From: Syntrophales bacterium
GTDB taxonomy: Bacteria > Desulfobacterota > Syntrophia > Syntrophales > UBA8958
Reading direction: 5' to 3'
Assembly (NCBI GenBank): GCA_026416455.1
Contig: JAOAFE010000002.1
Span: 88,212 to 152,211 of the forward strand
Length of the DNA: 64,000 nucleotides
Shown one piece after another: positions 17,979-27,100 of the stretch (positions within the stretch are counted from its first letter, which is position 1; each line of letters begins with the position of its first letter). The notes under the pieces were generated by a model. It was given only the letters and a program-made list of their open reading frames with translations. It was not told the origin of the DNA and made no database searches. Both the position numbers and the translations under genes were made by a program.

Positions 17979-19069
17979 GTTATCAATGTTTCCAGGATAT
18001 TCTTGATTAATTCATCTTCTACCTGCGCGCGTAAGAATGGCAGTCCTATATCTTTAAGGAGAACGAAGTTTATCTGCCCCTTTGCTTTTTTCTTGTCCGT
18101 TTGGATACCCGTTAAAATAGATTCGTAAGTCAGACCGGGAGGTAACCGACGAGGTAAATCAAAGTCTGCCAGGAGTTGCTCAATTCGATGACAGACTTGA
18201 GTATCAAGGTATCCCATCGCTTCCGATAAACGAGACTCAGCTAATATACCTATGGAAACGGCGTGACCATGGGGGTATCGGTAGTTGGAGGCTCGCTCAA
18301 TGGCATGGCCAATTGTGTGACCGAAATTGAGAACCTTTCTTATACCGGCTTCACACTCGTCTAGTTCGACAATATTTTTCTTTATACGACAAGACTCGCC
18401 GATCGCGTAGTCCAGCACCTCTGCCTTCCGACTTAAGATCTCCTCTCTTTTTTCTTCCAAGAATTGGAATAGTCCACGACTTTCTATCAGCCCGTACTTT
18501 ACGATCTCCGCGAGACCGTTTTTGAATTCCTCATCGGGCAGAGTAGAAAGGAAAAACGTATCTATAAAGACAGCCCTCGGTTGGTGGAAGGTACCGATGA
18601 GGTTTTTCCCTTCTTTTATGTCGACCCCGGTCTTACCTCCAATGCTACTGTCCACCTGCGCCAGGAGGGTGGTGGGTACTTGCAGGTAAGCAATGCCTCG
18701 CATGAAGATGGAGGCAAGAAAACCTGCCATATCACCTACTACCCCACCACCGAGAGCGATAAGACAGGAACCTCGATCGCACCCGAGTCCAATGAGTTTT
18801 TCCGCCAATCCGATTAAGATGTTTATGTTCTTTGATTTTTCTCCCGCTGGGAAAGATAAAATTTCTACCGGTATACCCGCTTTTGACAAATGAGAAACGA
18901 ATTCCTTTCCGTGTAATTCGTAAACCGTTTCATCGGTGATGACGACGTAGCGGTCCCCCCACTTATGTCGAGCCAGAAGAGGTGGCATGCGGTCTAAGAT
19001 ATGGTGGCCTATGTATATATCATAAGATTTATTTACCCTTTTTCTCAAATCTACACTGATTTGCTTCAT
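17975..19069 (-). CDS. aroB: 3-dehydroquinate synthase
   Basis: 364 aa NAD- and metal-dependent cyclase converting DAHP to 3-dehydroquinate. Seen: ALGGGVVGDMAGFLASIFMRGI around 104-125 (NAD/substrate), PTTLLAQVDSSIGGKTGVD, GLAEIVKYGLI with metal Glu, LNFGHTIGHAIE and YPHGHAVSIG with metal His. It is full length and starts four bases inside the end of aroF. Confidence 0.97.
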   Translation of the reverse strand: MKQISVDLRKRVNKSYDIYIGHHILDRMPPLLARHKWGDRYVVITDETVYELHGKEFVSHLSKAGIPVEILSFPAGEKSKNINILIGLAEKLIGLGCDRGSCLIALGGGVVGDMAGFLASIFMRGIAYLQVPTTLLAQVDSSIGGKTGVDIKEGKNLIGTFHQPRAVFIDTFFLSTLPDEEFKNGLAEIVKYGLIESRGLFQFLEEKREEILSRKAEVLDYAIGESCRIKKNIVELDECEAGIRKVLNFGHTIGHAIERASNYRYPHGHAVSIGILAESRLSEAMGYLDTQVCHRIEQLLADFDLPRRLPPGLTYESILTGIQTDKKKAKGQINFVLLKDIGLPFLRAQVEDELIKNILETLIT

Positions 19070-20094
19070 CTTTTTCCCTCGATGTGCATCTCCATAAAAT
19101 TATTTAGTTTTGTAACCTCTTCCATCAGCTGGTAGAATTTCTCAGGTTTCAGCGATTGAGGTCCATCGGAGAAGGCCTTTTCCGGCTCTGGGTGTACTTC
19201 GATCATTACTCCGTGGGCTCCGACGGCGCGAGAAGCTAGGGTAAGAGGTCGGACGTATTGCCAATATCCAGCCGCGTGGCTGGGGTCTACGATGATGGGT
19301 AGATGGGTTAATTCTTTCAGAACGACGACGGCGCTAATGTCGAGAGTATTTCTCGTTGCCGTCTCGAAAGTTCTTATTCCCCTTTCACATAGAATGACCT
19401 GGCTGTTACCGGATGACAAGATGTATTCAGCCGACATGAGAAGTTCCTCTATGGTAGTCATCATGCCCCTCTTGAGAAGGACGGGCTTTTCTTTTTGCCC
19501 CACCTTCTTAAGTAAGGGGAAATTTTGTACATTGCGGGCTCCGATTTGTAGGATGTCGGCATAAGCGGCCACAAGGTCAACATCCTGAGGATTCATCACT
19601 TCCGTGATGACGGGAAGTCCCATCTTTTCACCGACTTTTTTGAGGATTTTGAGACCCTCTTCTTCCATGCCCTGAAAACTGTAAGGGGATGTTCTCGGTT
19701 TGAAGGCCCCCCCGCGCAGCACATGGGCACCTGATTTTTTGATAACGAATCCGCATTCCATGAGTTGTTCCTCACTTTCAATGGAGCAGGGACCGGCCAT
19801 GACGACAAAATGCCCGGGTCCAATCTTTACTCCGTTCACTTCGATTACCGTATCTCCCTCGTGTGACTCCCGGCTGGCAAGTTTATACGGTTTGAGAATG
19901 GGGATAACCTTTTCCACCCCGGGGAGATATTGAGCCCCCTGAAGCTGGGCTTTGCCTCTTTCGTCTCCAATGGCGCCGATAATGGTTCTTTCCACTCCCC
20001 GCGAAGGATGGGCACGGTATCCAACCGATTCGATCCACTCTATTACTCGTTGGATATCCTCTTCTGTGGCCGATTTTTTCATTACGATAACCAT
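19066..20094 (-). CDS. aroF: 3-deoxy-7-phosphoheptulonate synthase (type I-beta)
   Basis: 342 aa DAHP synthase, the entry step of the shikimate pathway. An N-terminal ferredoxin-like domain (about 1-70, VIVMKKSATEEDI...) precedes the barrel; in this subfamily it mediates feedback by Tyr or Phe. Barrel motifs seen: AGPCSIES, GGAFKPRTSPYSFQG, QIGARNVQNF, LLKRGM, ERGIRTFE and VDPSHAAGYW metal/phosphate residues. The ATG at 20094 has GGAGG seven bases upstream. First structural gene behind the aromatic leader peptide. Confidence 0.97.
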   Translation of the reverse strand: MVIVMKKSATEEDIQRVIEWIESVGYRAHPSRGVERTIIGAIGDERGKAQLQGAQYLPGVEKVIPILKPYKLASRESHEGDTVIEVNGVKIGPGHFVVMAGPCSIESEEQLMECGFVIKKSGAHVLRGGAFKPRTSPYSFQGMEEEGLKILKKVGEKMGLPVITEVMNPQDVDLVAAYADILQIGARNVQNFPLLKKVGQKEKPVLLKRGMMTTIEELLMSAEYILSSGNSQVILCERGIRTFETATRNTLDISAVVVLKELTHLPIIVDPSHAAGYWQYVRPLTLASRAVGAHGVMIEVHPEPEKAFSDGPQSLKPEKFYQLMEEVTKLNNFMEMHIEGKR

Positions 20095-20100
20095 CTTTTT

Positions 20101-20146
20101 ACCTCCAAAATTTTAGGCCATGGAGCTTGATGCCGCCATGGCCTAA
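20101..20146 (-). promoter_or_regulatory. aro leader hairpin 2
   Basis: Perfect 11-bp stem TTAGGCCATGG / CCATGGCCTAA (20113-20146) with a 12-base loop, followed on the minus strand by AATTTTGGAGG, the last part being the aroF ribosome site. Its 5' arm can alternatively pair about 9 bp (one wobble) with the 3' arm of hairpin 1. The short T-run makes it a weak terminator candidate. Confidence 0.75.
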
Positions 20147-20190
20147 AAAATGAGAAAGCCATGGGCGGCTTCTTGTCCACCCATGGCTTT
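20145..20190 (-). terminator. aro leader hairpin 1, terminator-like
   Basis: Perfect 11-bp stem AAAGCCATGGG / CCCATGGCTTT (20155-20190), 14-base loop, then CTCATTTTTT on the minus strand. GC content of the stem and the T6 run suit intrinsic termination between the leader peptide and aroF. Its 3' arm competes with hairpin 2, so read-through is likely conditional. Confidence 0.75.
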
Positions 20191-20212
20191 GAGTCCCTTT
20201 ATTATACGCCCT

Positions 20213-20308
20213 TTAGGTCCTGCAAAGCAACGGGCAGACCTCCGCGGCAAAATAAAAGTACCCAAACCAATAGCTGTTTAGATTGTGAGTCATACCCGTA
20301 GCTTTCAT
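20213..20308 (-). CDS. aromatic leader peptide of the shikimate operon
   Basis: 31-codon frame on the minus strand, ATG at 20308, stop TAA at 20213-20215. Residues 13-20 are Y-W-F-G-Y-F-Y-F: three Tyr, three Phe and one Trp in eight codons. It sits between a promoter and two mutually exclusive hairpins ahead of aroF. By analogy with the Phe and Trp leader peptides of enteric bacteria it should make aro operon expression respond to charging of all three aromatic tRNAs. The ribosome site is weak (GAAGAAG), and an internal ATG at codon 6 is an alternative start. Confidence 0.85.
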   Translation of the reverse strand: MKATGMTHNLNSYWFGYFYFAAEVCPLLCRT

Positions 20309-20328
20309 CTTCTTCGACTTTCGCGCTC

Positions 20329-20357
20329 CTTTTAATTCATATGTGGCCTTAAGTCAA
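20329..20357 (-). promoter_or_regulatory. promoter of the aro operon
   Basis: Minus strand TTGACT (20357-20352), 17-base spacer, TAAAAG (20334-20329), placing the transcript start just before the leader peptide ATG at 20308. It lies between the end of the NTPase gene and the leader. Confidence 0.65.
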
Positions 20358-20371
20358 GCTTTTTTTTGCGG

Positions 20372-20914
20372 TCATTGTTTTTTGATAAAGGGCTCAATTT
20401 TTTCTAAAATTTTCATAGGCAACGTGTCTCGATTGGCCGGAGTTACTTCCCAGATCTGTATATCTTTTCGGGCCTTGACTTCGGCAATGATGCCTCCCCC
20501 CCTTAGGGCTATGGTACCAATTATGGGTATCTCACGTGAAAGTAGTTCTCTTACGGCCGTGCAGAAAGGAAGAGAAAGACACTCCATCTTTCCTATTTCG
20601 TCGATGACATATAGAGAAGAGGATTTGCCCAGCAAGCATGGAAGAACGATTCTCTCAAAGCCCGCTAGATCGACTCCATAGCGACCCACTTTGTATTTGC
20701 TTTTAAAATTAATGTGAGCCAGGATACCTTCTTTGCCATCGGTGGTCGTGATGGAAAACCCCACCCTTGTGTGCTCCGTCCTGATTTCAGAGGTAAAGAA
20801 CCCGGAGATGGGCAGGTGCGGGCCTATTTTTTCTATCACATTCTTTATGATCGTTGTCTTCCCGCAGCCGGGAAGGCCGGTGAGGAAAATGCGGATCGGG
20901 GATAAGACGTACAT
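20372..20914 (-). CDS. THEP1-type nucleoside-triphosphatase
   Basis: 180 aa P-loop NTPase of the THEP1 (NTPase_1) family. Seen: Walker A GLPGCGKTT at 13-21, GFFTSEIR, Walker B VIDEIGKMEC and a basic C-terminal region. Family members hydrolyse NTPs in vitro; the cellular role is unclear. Starts two bases after the CoA-transferase stop, so it is the last gene of the ribD transcript, although no functional link is evident. Confidence 0.85.
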   Translation of the reverse strand: MYVLSPIRIFLTGLPGCGKTTIIKNVIEKIGPHLPISGFFTSEIRTEHTRVGFSITTTDGKEGILAHINFKSKYKVGRYGVDLAGFERIVLPCLLGKSSSLYVIDEIGKMECLSLPFCTAVRELLSREIPIIGTIALRGGGIIAEVKARKDIQIWEVTPANRDTLPMKILEKIEPFIKKQ

Positions 20915-20915
20915 G

Positions 20916-22679
20916 TTATTTCAGGTAATACCGGTGGGGATCGAACATCCTCAGGAAGGATAACTCTTCCGGTTCGGGAGACTCGATGACCTCTAGATGG
21001 GGGGCGACTTTTAAATCCCATCCGCAGGTTTCTCTAATTCTCCTTATCGCTGCCTCTTCCCTTATATCGGGAGGCCACCTGATGAAGCCGGTGAGCGTAA
21101 ATTCGTTTTCGCCGGGTAGCTTTTCGTATACTCCGTATTGAGAAATCAAAGTCATAACCTTCTGCCCTGGAGCCGTGATAAAAGGTACACGTGTAAGCAG
21201 CCGATCTCGTGATTGGCTTACGATAACCATAGTTTCCGCTGCTCCTGAAGAAACGTCGTTCGCTCCGCCTGAGCCAGTAAGATATTTTGTTTTGTCGATC
21301 CAACTGGAATTTATGTTTCCTGTTTTATCAACCTGACCACCACCTAGCACACCTATGCATTTGTTGTGGCGGCCACCAGTAAAAATACCGAGCGTGTCTA
21401 GGGTGTCGGTCATCATTTTACACGTGTGGAAGTTTCCGTAATTAAGAAGGAAAGGTTCCCCCGGTCGGGGAAAGTTGCCAAAGTAACCTAACTCTACCAT
21501 GAGCTCGGCCGTATAGCCTTTCTCCTCCAGGAGATATTTTGCCATCCAGGCGGCTAGATTGGCCGTACCGGCACCTGCTAGGATAGTTCGATACCCTTTA
21601 AGGGGGATGAGTTGAAGGAGCTTTCGTGCGGCCGTAATTACCATTATCTCTGATGGGCTGGGCTCTCTCTCGCACGTAGCGGCCGCAATCTCTTTTATGT
21701 TCCTGTGCCAGAAATCAGGTTGAGTAGCCTCACGGAGCTCTGCGAGACGGTTTTTACCCAGCTTCTCCAAATACGCCGCAAAAGAGGGCACACCGAGAAT
21801 CCATTCGTCAATCCAGCGATCCAGATCTGGAGGGTTCTGGCACAGGGGGTTGAACTCTTTCATAAAAGCATAGTCTTCTCCATATCCCTTCACACCCTCG
21901 ACGTTTTGGACCCACATACCGCCTGGATGCGCGCCAAAAGGTTCTAACGAAACGGAACGCACCATATAGGCAGGAATCTTGACGAGGTGAGAGTATTTGC
22001 GGATGAATTCAGTAGTCACTATTTTCTCTACCGTAACAATGACCCCTTCTCTGCTGGCTTTGGCACCCCAGACACTTTCACTGTAGGGTGCCGTAAGAAT
22101 TGTGTTTCCCGCCCGATCGGCGGCCAGACCATGGACGATAGAGATATCGGGCACCAGGGCTCTTACGAGGCCTATCGGCTCTCCAGCGAAGGGATCATTT
22201 TGAATAAGAAAATCTGCTGAGGTAACCGTCGGTAGATCGCTATTTAAGAGGGATCGTGTTGGGAGATAAGGAAGTCCCAAGGCAGCGGCCATGAGCCTCA
22301 GGGGGAGGGTCAGGATAGTCCACTCTTCCAGTTCTATTTCTCTTCTTTCATAAGCTTCTCTGATTATGGGATTAGGAGCATACCAGGGATAAACATTGCC
22401 CGAAAAGGCAGTAATGACTTTTTTTATCAGGCCAAGCCGAAGAAGGCAGATGGCCGTGTCTCTGATGCCCCTCATTATGAGGGTAAACTGGGGGTTACGG
22501 CGATGAAAGCGGCGCATGATTTCGTGTAGGGCCGCGTAGGAGCAGTTGTGGGTTACCGCGACATGGATCTTTTGACCCGGTCGGATGAAGCGTTGAATAG
22601 CCTCGGAGGTGGGCATAACCTTATCTTCCCTCTCCTCCGGAAGGGCAAAGGATTTAATTATTTCATCTACCCCTTTCAT
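20916..22679 (-). CDS. fused alpha-beta class I CoA-transferase
   Basis: 587 aa protein fusing both halves of a class I CoA-transferase, like glutaconate CoA-transferase subunits GctA and GctB. The alpha half covers about 20-300 (GQKIHVAVTHNCSYAAL, DISIVHGLAADRAGN), the beta half about 335-587 with ILAGAGTANLAAWMA and Glu396 in VELGYFG, placed as the glutamate that carries the CoA thioester. GGANDVSSGAAETMVIV is also family-like. Probable role: CoA exchange between organic acids in anaerobic degradation; substrates unknown. ATGA overlap with ribD. Confidence 0.8.
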   Translation of the reverse strand: MKGVDEIIKSFALPEEREDKVMPTSEAIQRFIRPGQKIHVAVTHNCSYAALHEIMRRFHRRNPQFTLIMRGIRDTAICLLRLGLIKKVITAFSGNVYPWYAPNPIIREAYERREIELEEWTILTLPLRLMAAALGLPYLPTRSLLNSDLPTVTSADFLIQNDPFAGEPIGLVRALVPDISIVHGLAADRAGNTILTAPYSESVWGAKASREGVIVTVEKIVTTEFIRKYSHLVKIPAYMVRSVSLEPFGAHPGGMWVQNVEGVKGYGEDYAFMKEFNPLCQNPPDLDRWIDEWILGVPSFAAYLEKLGKNRLAELREATQPDFWHRNIKEIAAATCEREPSPSEIMVITAARKLLQLIPLKGYRTILAGAGTANLAAWMAKYLLEEKGYTAELMVELGYFGNFPRPGEPFLLNYGNFHTCKMMTDTLDTLGIFTGGRHNKCIGVLGGGQVDKTGNINSSWIDKTKYLTGSGGANDVSSGAAETMVIVSQSRDRLLTRVPFITAPGQKVMTLISQYGVYEKLPGENEFTLTGFIRWPPDIREEAAIRRIRETCGWDLKVAPHLEVIESPEPEELSFLRMFDPHRYYLK

Positions 22680-23776
22680 TTCTCATCCCTTTTGGGTTCG
22701 AGGATAAATATCCGATCTGTTCCCCTTTTTAGTAGTCGACGGATGGTAAACTTCTTCGCCTCTTCTACGTACTTAACGCCCAAATTTCCCACCGCCGATT
22801 TTCCTACCCCGATAATACAGGGTGAGATGATAATAACCAGGCGATCGACCAGATCTCCCTTTAGAAAGGAAGTAATAACTTCCTCCCCGCCTTCAACCAG
22901 CAAAGAAGACATGTGCCTTTGACCAAGGAGGGTGAGTAGATCTTTCAAGTCCAGGTATCCAGGCTGCACTTCCCTTACTTCAAGTATCTCCAAGCCTAGG
23001 GCCTTTAATTTTTCTTTCCTCTCTGAAGGCGCGTTATGCGATGTTGCGACTAACGTCGGAATTTCACATGCCGTCGCAAAGAGACGACGGGAGAAAGGAA
23101 GGGTAAGATGAGCATCCAACACTATCCGACAGGGGTTCTTGCCCTTCACGAGACGGGTCGAGAGCTCGGGATCATCTTGGAGAACGGTCCCTTTGCCGAC
23201 GAGGATCGCGTCATGTTCTTTTCTTAAGGTATGGGCAAATTTAAGAGCGGCGGGGGAACTGATCCACCGTGAGTGACCGGTCGGGGTCGCTATTTTCCCA
23301 TCCAGGCTTTGGGCATATTTAACGGTGACAAAGGGTATTCTCTCAGTCATGAATTTGAAAAACGGGGCGTTGAGTTCTCGACAGTCTTCTGCCAAAACCC
23401 CTACGGTAACCTCTATGCCATTTTCTTTTAGCTTGGCAATTCCTTGCCCTTTAACTATGGGATTGGGGTCCTCAACTCCTATGACAACGCGGGATGGTCG
23501 CTCAGCGATGAGGCGTTCCACGCAAGGAGGGGTGCGTCCGAAATGGGTACATGGCTCCAGGGTGATGTAGAAGGTGGCATCTCGAACGGATTCCTTTGCG
23601 TTTGAAAGGGCATTTATTTCCGCGTGGGCTTCTCCACAGCAAGCATGCCAGCCTTCTCCGATGATACGGCCTTCTTTTACGATGACGCAACCTACCATCG
23701 GGTTAGGACTTACCCGACCCGCCCCGCGACGGGCCAACTTTAGGGCCCTCTTCATATAGAATTCATCGTCCATCAC
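22676..23776 (-). CDS. ribD: bifunctional riboflavin deaminase-reductase
   Basis: 366 aa. The N-terminal zinc deaminase (about 1-145) shows H51-A-E53 and PCTHFGRTPPC with Cys76 and Cys85; the C-terminal reductase (about 150-360) shows TVKYAQSLDGKIAT, LVGKGTVLQDDPELSTR and LLVEGGEEVI. It performs the second and third steps of riboflavin synthesis. Other rib genes are not beside it. Start at 23776 or the adjacent ATG at 23773. Confidence 0.96.
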   Translation of the reverse strand: MMDDEFYMKRALKLARRGAGRVSPNPMVGCVIVKEGRIIGEGWHACCGEAHAEINALSNAKESVRDATFYITLEPCTHFGRTPPCVERLIAERPSRVVIGVEDPNPIVKGQGIAKLKENGIEVTVGVLAEDCRELNAPFFKFMTERIPFVTVKYAQSLDGKIATPTGHSRWISSPAALKFAHTLRKEHDAILVGKGTVLQDDPELSTRLVKGKNPCRIVLDAHLTLPFSRRLFATACEIPTLVATSHNAPSERKEKLKALGLEILEVREVQPGYLDLKDLLTLLGQRHMSSLLVEGGEEVITSFLKGDLVDRLVIIISPCIIGVGKSAVGNLGVKYVEEAKKFTIRRLLKRGTDRIFILEPKRDEK

Positions 23777-23893
23777 TGTTCGCCTGATAACACCCTATAG
23801 CACGATTCTTTTTGATCGGAAATGAGCATTTTCCCATTGACCATGATTAATCATTATTGTACGGAACTATCACCATGCTCCAGGAGGTAGCAC

Positions 23894-24625
23894 ATGAAAG
23901 GCATTGTCCTCGCAGGTGGACTTGGTACGAGGATGTATCCCTTGACCAAGGTGACGAATAAGCATCTTTTACCTGTCTACAACAAACCCATGATCTATTA
24001 TCCTATTAGAACTCTCGTCAACGCCGGCATTGACGAAATCCTAATCGTGACGGGTGGAAACAACGCTGGTGATTTCCTTCGACTTCTGGGCAACGGGAAA
24101 GAATTCGGCCTCAAGCATTTGAATTATACTTATCAGGAAGGTGAAGGAGGAATTGCTGCCGCTTTGAGCCTGGCCGAGTTTTTTGCTGATGGTGAGAAAA
24201 TATGCGTTGTTTTGGGGGACAACATCATAGAAAAAAACATCCGCGCCGCCGTCAAGGCCTTTGAGGAACAACCACGAGGGGCCCGCATCCTGCTCAAAGA
24301 AGTGCCTGATCCACAAAGGTTTGGTGTGCCTGTGTTCGAGAATGGTCGGATCATAAGAATTGATGAAAAGCCGTCCGTACCTGCTTCCAATTATGCCGTA
24401 ATCGGTATCTATATGTACGACCATCGGGTTTTTGACTTTATCCGCAATCTAAAGCCTTCCGACCGAGGAGAGTTGGAAATCACGGATGTGAACAATTTCT
24501 ACATTCAGGAAGGCACACTGGAATGGAGCGTGTTGGATGGGTGGTGGACGGATGCAGGTACCTTCGATTCTCTCCTCTATGCATGCAACATGGTGAAAAA
24601 GACAGGGGCAAACAGGCTTGACTGA
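23894..24625 (+). CDS. RmlA-type sugar-nucleotidyltransferase
   Basis: 243 aa nucleotidyltransferase resembling glucose-1-phosphate thymidylyltransferase. Seen: LAGGLGTRMYPLT near 6-18, NKHLLPVYNKPMIYYPI, VLGDNI metal-binding loop, EKPSVPASNYAVIGIYMYD, GELEITDVNN and WWTDAGTFDSL. It is shorter than classical RmlA (about 290 aa), lacking the C-terminal helices of the allosteric site, like archaeal-type short forms. No other dTDP-rhamnose genes are adjacent. AGGAGG precedes the ATG. Confidence 0.85.
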   Translation: MKGIVLAGGLGTRMYPLTKVTNKHLLPVYNKPMIYYPIRTLVNAGIDEILIVTGGNNAGDFLRLLGNGKEFGLKHLNYTYQEGEGGIAAALSLAEFFADGEKICVVLGDNIIEKNIRAAVKAFEEQPRGARILLKEVPDPQRFGVPVFENGRIIRIDEKPSVPASNYAVIGIYMYDHRVFDFIRNLKPSDRGELEITDVNNFYIQEGTLEWSVLDGWWTDAGTFDSLLYACNMVKKTGANRLD

Positions 24626-25377
24626 TGTATGTCATCGCGTTCATCATTGGAGCAATTGTTGGGAGCTTTCTCAACGTTTGCATCAGTCGCATTCCTCGCG
24701 GGGAATCTATCATTCGCCCCCCGTCTCATTGTGTCACCTGTGCTACCCCGCTAAGTTGGTATGAAAATATACCTATTTTTAGCTACCTCTTCCTCCGCGG
24801 AAAATGTCGACACTGTGGTACTTCCATTTCTGTTCGCTATCTTTTAGTGGAAATCTTTGCGGCCTTAGGGGCGGTGGGGACTTGGATTCGATTCGGACCT
24901 GGAACGGAAGGGCTTATCGCCTTTGTTTTTTTCTCTACCCTCCTTGTGGTGTCCGTCATCGATTTTGAACATCACATAATTCCGCATATTATTACCCTGC
25001 CGGGGATCCCCTTCTTCCTGGTAGGGGGTGTACTTTTTATGGGGGTGAAACTCACAGATGCTCTCATTGGGCTGGCGGCGGGCATTTCTATCCTCTATCT
25101 GGTCGCCGTTTATTACGAAGCCATCACCGGTATTGAGGGAATGGGAGGAGGGGACGTAAATCTCATAGGTATGATTACAGCTTTCTTTGGATGGCAGTCT
25201 TTGCCGGTGGTACTTTTCTTTGCTGCCTTTATCGGTGCCTGTTGTGGTTTGATCTTTATTCTGGCAAAGGGGCGCACCTTAAAAGAAGCCATACCGTTTG
25301 GTCCCTTTCTTTCTTTGGGAGCCATCATTTATCTTTTCTCCGGTCGGGAAATTTTGGGATTCTTCTTGACGACTTAG
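24625..25377 (+). CDS. pilD: type 4 prepilin peptidase / N-methyltransferase
   Basis: 250 aa membrane aspartyl protease that trims and N-methylates type IV prepilins and type II pseudopilins. Seen: cytoplasmic zinc loop Cys36, Cys39, Cys61, Cys64; first catalytic Asp113 in VIDFEHHIIP; second Asp177 in GGGDVNL (usual GGGDxKL, here Asn for Lys). About seven hydrophobic helices. TGATG stop-start coupling with the upstream nucleotidyltransferase. The pilus genes it serves are elsewhere. Confidence 0.92.
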   Translation: MYVIAFIIGAIVGSFLNVCISRIPRGESIIRPPSHCVTCATPLSWYENIPIFSYLFLRGKCRHCGTSISVRYLLVEIFAALGAVGTWIRFGPGTEGLIAFVFFSTLLVVSVIDFEHHIIPHIITLPGIPFFLVGGVLFMGVKLTDALIGLAAGISILYLVAVYYEAITGIEGMGGGDVNLIGMITAFFGWQSLPVVLFFAAFIGACCGLIFILAKGRTLKEAIPFGPFLSLGAIIYLFSGREILGFFLTT

Positions 25378-25432
25378 CCAATCGTAGATAATTAAAAAGT
25401 CTTTTTGTGAGAAAAGAAAGGCGGGGTCTTAT

Positions 25433-27097
25433 ATGCGTTCGGAACTTTTTTTTATACTCGATGGAGCGGTTAAGACAGCTCAAGCAGAGGCTTCCTTACC
25501 GAAAGTAGAGCTTCCCCCCTGGGAGCTGACTCCTTCTAAAGAAGAATCTCACGGCGATTATGCCTCCAATGTAGCACTCGTTTCTGCCCCCTATTTTAAA
25601 ATGTCGCCCCGTAAGATTGCTGAGATCTTGGTTGAGCATTTAGACGACACGAATAATATGATAGAAAAAGTAGAGATCGCTGGACCAGGTTTTATCAATT
25701 TTTTCATCCGAGAAGAGCGATGGTTGATGGAGCTGGCGGGAATCCCGGAGGCGGGTGACGATTGGGGACGGATCAATCTAGGACAGGGAGAAAAGGTACA
25801 GGTAGAATTTGTAAGCGCCAACCCCACGGGACCACTTCATATCGGACATGCCCGGGGAGCAGTTATCGGTGATGTGATTGCCAACATCCTCGCCTCGGCT
25901 GGCTATGATGTATGGCGGGAATACTATATTAACGATGCGGGGAACCAGATGCAAACCCTCGGTCGCTCCGTCTTTTACCGTTATCGAGAATTGGGGGGGG
26001 AAAAGTTGGTTTTCCCGGAGAATTGCTACCAAGGCGAATATGTGAGAGAATTGGCGAAAGAAATTTGGGAGAGGGAAGGAGGAAAGTTCCTCTCCCAGCC
26101 AGAGGAAGAAGCCATTAACTTTTTTGCCGATTACTCCGGGCAGAAGATATTGGAAGGAATCAGAGCCGATCTTAAAGCCTTTGGTGTTGAGTTTGATTGC
26201 TATTTCAGCGAAAGGGAACTCTACCGACAAGGGGCGGTGGAGGTTTTGTTGCAAGAACTTACGGAGAAAAATTTTATTTACGAGGAGGACGGAAGTCGCT
26301 GGTTTCGTTCAACTCTTTACGGAGATGACAAAGACCGGGTGGTGGTAAGGAGAACAGGCGAGCCGACGTACTTTGCGGCCGACTTGGCATATCATTTAAA
26401 CAAACTCTCTCGCGGCTTTAAAAAACTTATCGACATTTGGGGAGCCGATCATCATGGGTACGTACCACGGATAAAAGCGGGCCTCCGTGCCCTCGGTTAT
26501 AAAGAGGACACGCTTAGGGTCATTCTCGTTCAGCTGGTAAACCTGCTGCGGGATGGCGTTCCCGTTGCTATGTCGACGAGGTCAGGTGAATTCGTAACTC
26601 TGAGAGAGGTGCTCGATGAGGTTGGGAAGGATGCTGCGCGTTACAATTTTCTCATGCGTAGGTCTGACAGTCACCTCGATTTCGATTTGGAGGTGGCCAA
26701 GAGGCAATCTATGGAAAATCCGGTCTATTATGTCCAGTATGCCCATGCGAGAATATGTAGTATCCTCCGAATGGCCGAGGAACGGGGAATAGAAACGACG
26801 GGTTGTATCGAAAAGAGTAGCTATAGACTTCATCTGCCGGAAGAGCGGGCCTTGATAAAGGCAGCCGTGAGATTCCCGGAAATTGTAGAGGGGGCTGCTC
26901 TTATGTTGGAACCGCATCGGGTTACATTCTATCTTAACGAAGTGGCTGGTTTATTTCATAGTTATTACAATCGATATCGGGTCTTGGGGGAAAACGAGGA
27001 AGAAACACAGGCACGTCTGTTCCTGATTAATGCTTTACGGGTTGTCTTCCGAAACGGTTTAACATTGTTGGGTGTTTCGGCACCGGAAAGAATGTAA
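25433..27097 (+). CDS. argS: arginyl-tRNA synthetase
   Basis: 554 aa class I synthetase. Seen: N-terminal tRNA D-loop-recognition domain (1-95), [17 protein letters not shown] with HIGH at 136-139, [36 protein letters not shown] replacing the KMSK motif as usual for ArgRS, and a C-terminal helical anticodon-binding domain beginning near 440. Full length. The SPOR gene starts three bases after its stop. Confidence 0.97.
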   Translation: MRSELFFILDGAVKTAQAEASLPKVELPPWELTPSKEESHGDYASNVALVSAPYFKMSPRKIAEILVEHLDDTNNMIEKVEIAGPGFINFFIREERWLMELAGIPEAGDDWGRINLGQGEKVQVEFVSANPTGPLHIGHARGAVIGDVIANILASAGYDVWREYYINDAGNQMQTLGRSVFYRYRELGGEKLVFPENCYQGEYVRELAKEIWEREGGKFLSQPEEEAINFFADYSGQKILEGIRADLKAFGVEFDCYFSERELYRQGAVEVLLQELTEKNFIYEEDGSRWFRSTLYGDDKDRVVVRRTGEPTYFAADLAYHLNKLSRGFKKLIDIWGADHHGYVPRIKAGLRALGYKEDTLRVILVQLVNLLRDGVPVAMSTRSGEFVTLREVLDEVGKDAARYNFLMRRSDSHLDFDLEVAKRQSMENPVYYVQYAHARICSILRMAEERGIETTGCIEKSSYRLHLPEERALIKAAVRFPEIVEGAALMLEPHRVTFYLNEVAGLFHSYYNRYRVLGENEEETQARLFLINALRVVFRNGLTLLGVSAPERM

Positions 27098-27100
27098 GGG

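Noticed and set aside
20113-20190. Two similar palindromic units read as a possible CRISPR or REP repeat
   Set aside because: Only two units of different sequence, placed exactly between a leader peptide and aroF; an attenuator explains them better.
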